Positions 5,255-10,504 of a stretch of 10,504 nt of DNA are shown one piece after another. The notes beneath the pieces are model-generated. The model saw only the letters and a program-made list of their open reading frames with translations. It was not told the origin of the DNA and made no database searches. This DNA is from CAZASK01 sp964487845 (GTDB lineage: Bacteria; Chlamydiota; Chlamydiia; Chlamydiales; FEN-1388): NCBI GenBank assembly GCA_964487845.1, contig CAZASK010000038.1:1-10504 (forward strand), written 5' to 3'. The position numbers and the translations under genes were made by a program. Within the stretch, counting starts at the first letter, position 1; each line of letters opens with the position of its first letter.

Positions 5255-6369
5255 ATACATTTACAGTAACAAGCGAGCTCAACGAATATGGAGTCGTCTT
5301 ACAAAATCAATTTTTACACAACCAAAACGAAGAAACAGATTTCTTTTCTCAGTGCACACGTACTGCTCAAAATATAGTATGCCTGCCGTTTGTAGTGATT
5401 GCAGAGGTAAGCTTTCTGATTGCTGATATAGCTTCACATTATATTCCTTGCCTGAATTCGATTGCAGACAATTCCACGCTCGATGATAAAATCTGGAGAA
5501 GGTTATACGCTTTAGCCTCTTATCCCACAGCCATCATTTCACAAGTATATGCAAATACGCTACTGCTCCACAGCTATCCCAATACATTTGATCGACGCTA
5601 CTATCAAGAAAAACCCTTAAGTAAGAATTTGATCAAACAAATAGAAGAAACTATTTCTCAGCCTTTTGATTGCATTTCAGACTGGCCAAAGCATGATGAT
5701 ATATCGCGTGATTTTGATCGTGAATATCATATCTTTACTCAAGGAGAAGATAGCGTACTCAGTATAGCAAACTCACTGCGGAATCTAGAGCCTGATGCTA
5801 TTCAGGGAAATGAAAAGATGCTCTCTATTATAGGCTTCCAGCCCAAGGAGCTTGTCTCTCTTTCAGAAAAAAAGTATCTGTCTCATTTTCCGACAATAAT
5901 GAAATGTGCAGAGCTTAGAAAATATCTCATCACACGCAAGTTTGAAGAAAATGAAGCCCTTCAGATGGCTAGAAGAGCCATGGCCTATTCTACGCAATCT
6001 GTGTGGCACTCTCTTTTATTTGAACTGGATACAATAGGAGTAAATCTTGCCTTTTACCGAATGACGCTCTTTGTTACGCAAGAAGGAATGCCAAGATTAA
6101 AACTCGAGGGAATGAATAATCTGCCAGAAACGGGAAAGTGGATGATTCGCGCACAACCTATGACAGGGAAAAAGATAGCACACGTTGAGTGTATCATCCC
6201 CCTTTCTGAAAATGATCTACTCAAAAATCGTACGATCACCGTAGTAGAAAAAACAACAACAGTCCCGCCATATACGAAAAAATTGACAGCCGGAGTCTAC
6301 TGTGGAGAAGAAAAAGAGATCATCCCCGCAGAAGACACCTCTCCTACACTGTCTCCGATCGACTTGTAG
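5251..6369 (+). CDS. Uncharacterised protein at the end of the pdh operon
   Basis: This is a 372-residue protein that I cannot assign to a family. Residues 41-66 (CLPFVVIAEVSFLIADIA) and 86-107 (ALASYPTAIISQVYANTLLL) are hydrophobic and could be membrane segments. The rest is soluble and mixed, with EEKEIIPAEDTSPTLSP at the C-terminus. There is no clear signal peptide. From memory, Chlamydiaceae also have an uncharacterised gene between pdh and lpxD, so the position fits a phylum-specific gene; homology was not tested. The start overlaps the pdhC stop by 4 bp with no ribosome-binding site of its own, implying translational coupling to the E2 gene. The 3' end overlaps the convergent lpxD gene by 26 bp. 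Two hydrophobic stretches also invite comparison with chlamydial inclusion-membrane proteins, but their 20-residue separation is not the typical tight bilobed pattern. Confidence 0.75.
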   Translation: MNTFTVTSELNEYGVVLQNQFLHNQNEETDFFSQCTRTAQNIVCLPFVVIAEVSFLIADIASHYIPCLNSIADNSTLDDKIWRRLYALASYPTAIISQVYANTLLLHSYPNTFDRRYYQEKPLSKNLIKQIEETISQPFDCISDWPKHDDISRDFDREYHIFTQGEDSVLSIANSLRNLEPDAIQGNEKMLSIIGFQPKELVSLSEKKYLSHFPTIMKCAELRKYLITRKFEENEALQMARRAMAYSTQSVWHSLLFELDTIGVNLAFYRMTLFVTQEGMPRLKLEGMNNLPETGKWMIRAQPMTGKKIAHVECIIPLSENDLLKNRTITVVEKTTTVPPYTKKLTAGVYCGEEKEIIPAEDTSPTLSPIDL

Positions 6370-7354
6370 CATTTTTTTTGATCATGACTTGCAAGCGATT
6401 GTATTCTTGAAGAGGAATGGCTGGATGGCCTGCATACTTGCCAGGCTGTAAAAGCGACTTTGTTACTCCTGATTTAGCAGCGATTGCTACATGACTTACT
6501 ATCTCTATATGACCGCTTATGCCAACTTGTCCGCCTATAATTACATGATCTCCTATTTTGGTAGATCCTGCTATGCCCGTTTGGGCGACGATGATACAAT
6601 GTTTTCCTATTTCTACTGCATGCCCTATCTGCACGAGATTATCTATTTTCGTTCCCATACCGATGCGTGTTGCTTGAAAACGCCCTCTGTCAATTGTGGT
6701 TCCGGCACCTATTTCAACATCATCTTCTATGATAACATTTCCTAACTGACTGAGCTTTGTATGCTTGCCTGTCTTGTCGCTTAAGTAGCCAAATCCACAC
6801 GAGCCAATCACAGCTCCTGGCTGAAGAATGACACGCTCTTTCAAAATACACTCTTCGCGTACGGTAGTATGAGCATGGAGCACACAGCCAGCTCCAATTA
6901 TAGTATCTCTCTCTATAACACATCCTGAATAGATAATTGTGCCAGCGCCAATCTGACAATTTTTCCCAATGACTGCATATGGCCCTATACTCACCTGCGG
7001 TGCAATATTGGCTGATGGGTCAATACAAGCGAGTGTATGAATACCTTCAAAAGAATGCTTCTGCCCTTTATGCATCGCAAAAAGCTCTATCATTTTTTGA
7101 AAGGCTGCTGATGGATCTGTTACTACAAGAAAATTTTTTTCAGAAGTCACGTGCTCTTGTGTTGCAATAATAAGACCTGCTTGCGTAGCCCGTAATTTAG
7201 TCTGGTATCTGTCATTGGCAAAAAAAGAAATATCAGAAGGCGTCGCTGATTCTAGATCAGCAACACCTGTAATAAAGCCTTGCGAGTTACCTATAAGAGA
7301 GCCTTGCACAAACTCGGCAAGTTGCGTAAAAGTATAAGAAACGGATGACTTCAT
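6344..7354 (-). CDS. lpxD: UDP-3-O-(3-hydroxyacyl)glucosamine N-acyltransferase
   Basis: LpxD performs the third step of lipid A synthesis, transferring a hydroxyacyl chain from acyl carrier protein to the 2-amino group of UDP-3-O-acylglucosamine. It has 336 residues, close to family length. Residues 1-105 are the uridine-binding N-terminal domain (GVADLESATPSDISFFAN). Residues 110-300 are a left-handed beta-helix of hexapeptide repeats (for example IGPYAVIGKNCQIGAGTIIY), with GSCGFGY at 184-190. The catalytic histidine is His245 in NLVQIGHAVEIGKH. A C-terminal helix (PLQEYNRLQVMIKK) completes the fold. A GGGAAGAAG ribosome-binding site precedes the ATG. It is the third gene of the operon, 15 bases after ompH, in the same order as bamA-skp-lpxD in many Gram-negative bacteria. 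The lpxA, lpxC and fabZ genes are not in the window. Confidence 0.95.
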   Translation of the reverse strand: MKSSVSYTFTQLAEFVQGSLIGNSQGFITGVADLESATPSDISFFANDRYQTKLRATQAGLIIATQEHVTSEKNFLVVTDPSAAFQKMIELFAMHKGQKHSFEGIHTLACIDPSANIAPQVSIGPYAVIGKNCQIGAGTIIYSGCVIERDTIIGAGCVLHAHTTVREECILKERVILQPGAVIGSCGFGYLSDKTGKHTKLSQLGNVIIEDDVEIGAGTTIDRGRFQATRIGMGTKIDNLVQIGHAVEIGKHCIIVAQTGIAGSTKIGDHVIIGGQVGISGHIEIVSHVAIAAKSGVTKSLLQPGKYAGHPAIPLQEYNRLQVMIKKNATSRSETV

Positions 7355-7369
7355 CGACTAGCTTCTTCC

Positions 7370-7924
7370 CTATTTTTTCGTCTCAGCTGGTTTTATTTTC
7401 GCAAACTCTATATCCATGAGCGCTACGACTTCCTTCGATATGTCATAACTTTCAGCATAGTAAAAACAAGCTTCTTCGTTCATGACCATATCAAGTCCTT
7501 TTTGCAAGGCGACTTTTTTAGCAGCATCTGCGACTGCATCGTGGAGTTTTTGTAAAATCTGATAGTTAGCCTGATTGAGCAAATGATAATATTGATTTTG
7601 CTGCTGAGAGAGGTCATTACTCAATGCTTGAAATTTTTGTTTTAACTCCGCTTCAGCTTCTGGAGTCAGCGTGTCAAGATATTCTTCATTAAATTTTGGG
7701 GCAAGTTCATTCAGCGCTTTTTCTTTTTCTTCTATTGCCGTTTCCATCTGTTTTTTCATAGCATCGAAACGTGCTTGCTCTTCTTTTCCATGTTTTGAGC
7801 CATCTAAACAGGTCTTAAAATTTACGATTCCAATTGCCTTTTTCGTCTCACTATTCACCGTCGCCGATGTAAGCATAGTAACAAGTACGAGGGTAGAAAC
7901 CGCAGCTATTGCTTTCTTATACAT
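7370..7924 (-). CDS. ompH: OmpH/Skp-family periplasmic chaperone
   Basis: Skp-type trimeric chaperones hold unfolded outer-membrane proteins in the periplasm for the BAM complex. I start the gene at 7924 (MYKKAIAAVS): a GGAG site lies 6 bases upstream, a hydrophobic signal peptide follows (residues 1 to about 25, AAVSTLVLVTMLTSAT), and this leaves a 10-base gap after bamA. An ATG nine codons earlier (7951) would overlap bamA and bury the signal peptide. The mature 184-residue product begins with the family strand AIGIVNFKTCLDGS. A charged helical hairpin follows, rich in Glu, Lys and Gln (about 45-145), and the C-terminal strand/helix contains KGLDMVMNEEACFYY. Its position between bamA and lpxD supports the assignment. 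Confidence 0.92.
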   Translation of the reverse strand: MYKKAIAAVSTLVLVTMLTSATVNSETKKAIGIVNFKTCLDGSKHGKEEQARFDAMKKQMETAIEEKEKALNELAPKFNEEYLDTLTPEAEAELKQKFQALSNDLSQQQNQYYHLLNQANYQILQKLHDAVADAAKKVALQKGLDMVMNEEACFYYAESYDISKEVVALMDIEFAKIKPAETKK

Positions 7925-7934
7925 GTATTCTCCA

Positions 7935-10337
7935 TTAAAAATTGGTTTCAAATAACATAAAAAACTTTTTTACATCTTCTTTATGCGATGGATTCAAGGG
8001 ATAGCCGATTCCCAATGTCAACGGCGCATTTTCTGCGATCTTAAATTTTATACCATATCCTGCTGAATAGCAAAGACTTCCTAAATGAAATTGCTTCCAA
8101 TACACATTGCCTGCGTCGAAGAAGAAAAAACCATCGAGTTTCTTGAAAAGATATTGCTTATACTCAGCTGATAAGAAGACTTCTGAAAGACCTCCTCGGA
8201 CCGTTCTTCTTTTATCTTTAAATTTAGGGCCAACTCTATTGAATGCAAACCCTCGTATCGATGTCTCACCTCCTGAGTATAAACGCTCATCAAGGGGAAG
8301 ATCACGAGCATCAGTAGATCCTAATGTTTTGATAAATTGGAAATTGGCTCTGAATCGAAAAACTCCTTTAGGATAGAGTGCCCAATACATAGTATTCAGA
8401 TAGCTCATGTTCGCAAAAGTGTGATCTCCTCCCAGTCCTGCGTATTCGAGTGCCAGTGCGGAGCGGATGCCCTCTGTTGCGGCTCTCGGATGATTTGTAG
8501 AGTCATAATAGAGCTCTACGCCTACTGCCGAAATGAGTCCTCCATTTTTTGACTCTCGGATGAGCTCTCTATTACGCTTCTTTTTTTTGATTTTTTTCAA
8601 TGTGACAAATGAATGTTTGATGCGGTAATGCGTTCCAAATTTCACAAAGGCATTGAGCGGATAGCGTCCTGACACTTGTGCGCTATATGATTTCACGGAA
8701 TAGTCGTCTGAAGCAAATGAGTTTCTCTGCTTTTGCAGATCGACTCCCAACGACCATGGTGTATCGAGAAAGTAGGGCTTTGTCCATGACAAGGTATAGC
8801 TTAACTGCTTTGTTCCGATAGTTGCATTGACACTCATGTATTCGCCGCCGCCACGCAAAGCTCGCAGTCCTTTTTTAAATATATATGGAACACCTTTTAT
8901 ATTAAAATTGGATTCAGTGAGACCTACTCCGCCCGATAAATTTTCTGCCGTGCTAAATGCAACAAATGCTTGAAAATTCGCTGTCGTTGCCACTTCTTCT
9001 ACTTCAACATGAATATCGCGAAATACGGCATCTGTCTCTTCAATACTGCTCGAGCGTGTAGCATAGATATTGACATTTTTGAAATATCCGATATTGCGCA
9101 GGCGCTCTTCTGATTTTTGTAAAAGCGTTGTATTAAAATATTCGCCCGGTATCAAGAGAGTCTCATGCAAAATCACATTCGTTTCTGTTTGGTAGTTGCC
9201 AAATACTTTTACTATGCCGACTCTGTAGCGGGCGGCTTCATCGATGGTAAATGACAAATCATACACATATCCTGCATCCACGCGTTTTGGATGCGGCGTC
9301 ACCTCAGTATCTATATATCCTAACTTCCCGAAGGCATCGTACAACCTACGGGTAGCCACACGCACTTGCTCTGGCGAGTAGATATCCCCAGTCTTCAATC
9401 CAGCTATCTGTAGCAATTTTTCTTGAGTGAATAACTGCTTTTTGTCATCTATGGAGATATTACCTACTGTGTATTGCTTGCCCCGAGACAAAATAAAGCG
9501 TACGTTGACTCGTTCTGAGTCTTTGATTTCGTCAATTTTTGTTTCAAGTTTGGCATCGAGGTATCCCGCATTGTGAATGGTATTTAAAATATTCAGCTCA
9601 TCATGCTTGAGCATCTCTGGTCGCAGTGTTCCCTCGTTCGTTAACCAGCTTGTAAAAAAGCTATACTCTTTTGTAAGAATAATCTCCTCGAGGCTTTCTT
9701 TTTCCTCTTCGGTAAATCCTTCTAAAACAATAGCTTTTATAAACCCAGGCTTTCCCTCTTTGACTGTAATTTGAAGAGAGACTTCACCGTTTTCTTTATT
9801 ACTTATCACCTGATAGTCGAGCTGAACGTCAAAATAACCCTTTTTTACGTAATAGGCTTTCAACTTGTGAAATGCTTTATTAAAGAAGGATCGATTGAAG
9901 AGATCTTTTGCTCTGATACCAAGCTCTTTTTCCAAGTACGATGTCTTGATTTGGCTATTGCCTATCCATATAATCTCTTTAATAAATAGCTTTGGATGGA
10001 GTTGTAGAGTGATATCGAGCTTGCCATCTCTTACTGTCAGTTGCGGCTCTATCTGATCAAACGCCTTAACCAGTGCCTTTAAATCTTCATCGAAGTCTAC
10101 TTGTGAAAAGTGATCCCCCTCTTTTGTTTTCATCCTTAACTTAATAGTCTCTTCTTTTTCAGAAGTATCTTCTTTGTTAAATAAAATTTTTATCTGTCCA
10201 ACTTGAAGATCTTCATAGCTCACCATTTCTTGTTTATATTGACCTTCAGCTCTCAAAGAAGGAGCAGTAGCTACTGGCGAGAAAAGTGCTAGAGAAGCAC
10301 AAAAAATTGAGAAAGCACACACGTTTTTTTTCATCAT
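7935..10337 (-). CDS. bamA: Outer-membrane protein assembly factor BamA (Omp85)
   Basis: BamA is the central channel of the machinery that folds beta-barrel proteins into the outer membrane. It has 800 residues, the family norm. An N-terminal signal peptide (about 1-30, CAFSIFCASLALFSPVATA) leads to five POTRA domains (about 45-116, 117-195, 196-285, 286-368, 369-447). Each shows alternating helix/strand features such as KAYYVKKGYFDVQL and IGYFKNVNI. The 16-strand barrel (about 452-800) includes GLTESNF, the lid-lock loop motif SIRGF at 693-697, and a C-terminal aromatic beta-signal ending in MLFETNF. An unusually basic loop, KKIKKKKRNR, lies at 581-590. Two ATGs are adjacent at 10337 and 10334; a GAAAG site fits the second somewhat better. 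It is the first gene of the operon, with ompH 10 bases downstream. Confidence 0.95.
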   Translation of the reverse strand: MMKKNVCAFSIFCASLALFSPVATAPSLRAEGQYKQEMVSYEDLQVGQIKILFNKEDTSEKEETIKLRMKTKEGDHFSQVDFDEDLKALVKAFDQIEPQLTVRDGKLDITLQLHPKLFIKEIIWIGNSQIKTSYLEKELGIRAKDLFNRSFFNKAFHKLKAYYVKKGYFDVQLDYQVISNKENGEVSLQITVKEGKPGFIKAIVLEGFTEEEKESLEEIILTKEYSFFTSWLTNEGTLRPEMLKHDELNILNTIHNAGYLDAKLETKIDEIKDSERVNVRFILSRGKQYTVGNISIDDKKQLFTQEKLLQIAGLKTGDIYSPEQVRVATRRLYDAFGKLGYIDTEVTPHPKRVDAGYVYDLSFTIDEAARYRVGIVKVFGNYQTETNVILHETLLIPGEYFNTTLLQKSEERLRNIGYFKNVNIYATRSSSIEETDAVFRDIHVEVEEVATTANFQAFVAFSTAENLSGGVGLTESNFNIKGVPYIFKKGLRALRGGGEYMSVNATIGTKQLSYTLSWTKPYFLDTPWSLGVDLQKQRNSFASDDYSVKSYSAQVSGRYPLNAFVKFGTHYRIKHSFVTLKKIKKKKRNRELIRESKNGGLISAVGVELYYDSTNHPRAATEGIRSALALEYAGLGGDHTFANMSYLNTMYWALYPKGVFRFRANFQFIKTLGSTDARDLPLDERLYSGGETSIRGFAFNRVGPKFKDKRRTVRGGLSEVFLSAEYKQYLFKKLDGFFFFDAGNVYWKQFHLGSLCYSAGYGIKFKIAENAPLTLGIGYPLNPSHKEDVKKFFMLFETNF

Positions 10338-10393
10338 CTTTCGATCATCGATTAAATTTGTTACGGGATGACGTTACTCAATTTGGATTAAAA

Positions 10394-10421
10394 AATCTAC
10401 GGCTTACTGGACTTTTGACAA
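10394..10421 (-). promoter_or_regulatory. Candidate promoter of bamA-ompH-lpxD
   Basis: On the minus strand TTGTCA (10416-10421) and TAGATT (10394-10399) are separated by exactly 17 bases, a fair match to the vegetative sigma consensus. The -10 lies about 57 bases upstream of the bamA start. No other promoter-like pair this good is seen between 10338 and 10504. Confidence 0.45.
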
Positions 10422-10466
10422 AATCGGCGCGACAGAATGTTAATAACAGGTGTTAAACCAAGTTTA

Positions 10467-10503
10467 AAATTTCCTATTTCACCAATTTAGAAATTTCCTA
10501 TTT
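10467..10503. repeat. Two direct copies of a 13-bp AT-rich repeat
   Basis: AAATTTCCTATTT occurs at 10467-10479 and again at 10491-10503, start-to-start spacing 24 bases. The window ends one base after the second copy, so whether more copies follow is unknown. Spacing near two helical turns would suit paired protein binding, but an AT-rich tandem duplication is equally possible. The region contains no ORF. Confidence 0.6.
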
Positions 10504-10504
10504 T

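Noticed and set aside
6370..6380. T8 run right after the unknown gene's stop, as a terminator
   Set aside because: No hairpin precedes it; on the minus strand it is simply the MIKKN codons of lpxD.
6491..6959. Open frames on both strands inside lpxD
   Set aside because: Shadows of the hexapeptide-repeat region; their repeated Tyr/Cys/Trp-rich peptides come from the repeating codons of the beta-helix.
7925..7951. Longer ompH start at 7951
   Set aside because: It overlaps bamA, places charged residues before the signal peptide and lacks the GGAG site found before the ATG at 7924.
1..10504. tRNA, rRNA, CRISPR array or riboswitch
   Set aside because: No cloverleaf-like sequence, regularly spaced repeat/spacer pattern or known leader motif was seen on either strand.

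Overview
The window looks like a chromosomal segment of a member of the Chlamydiota, probably one of the amoeba- or arthropod-associated families rather than Chlamydiaceae. From memory, gene content and order match a locus conserved across the phylum: the pyruvate dehydrogenase genes pdhA-pdhB-pdhC facing the outer-membrane genes bamA-ompH(skp)-lpxD, with one uncharacterised gene between them. Composition is moderately AT-rich. The genus cannot be fixed from the sequence alone.

Layout. Positions 1-577 are a patchwork of gene fragments. They comprise a relic of the methyltransferase/lysine-rich gene junction (minus strand), the tail of an unknown plus-strand ORF, an internal piece of an IS630-family transposase (minus), the tail of another possible plus-strand ORF, and a strong hairpin terminator. 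Positions 550-1934 (minus) hold a two-gene unit: a membrane-anchored SAM methyltransferase whose stop codon overlaps the start of a very basic, lysine-rich unknown protein. A 108-bp divergent intergenic region with a perfect 7-bp dyad separates it from the plus-strand pdhA-pdhB-pdhC operon (2043-5254). The last plus-strand gene, an unknown 372-residue protein, overlaps pdhC by 4 bp and runs tail-to-tail 26 bp into lpxD. The minus-strand operon bamA-ompH-lpxD fills 6344-10337, with a candidate promoter just upstream of bamA. The last 170 bp have no gene but end with two copies of a 13-bp direct repeat.

How the genes work together. PdhA/PdhB (E1) and PdhC (E2) convert pyruvate to acetyl-CoA; the E3 gene (lpd) is not in the window. 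BamA inserts beta-barrel proteins in the outer membrane, OmpH/Skp chaperones them across the periplasm, and LpxD adds the second acyl chain in lipid A synthesis, so this operon builds the outer membrane. The most unusual part is the left 2 kb: the methyltransferase/lysine-rich pair, whose junction exists a second time as a relic, implies a duplicated or multicopy module since eroded by deletion and insertion-sequence activity.
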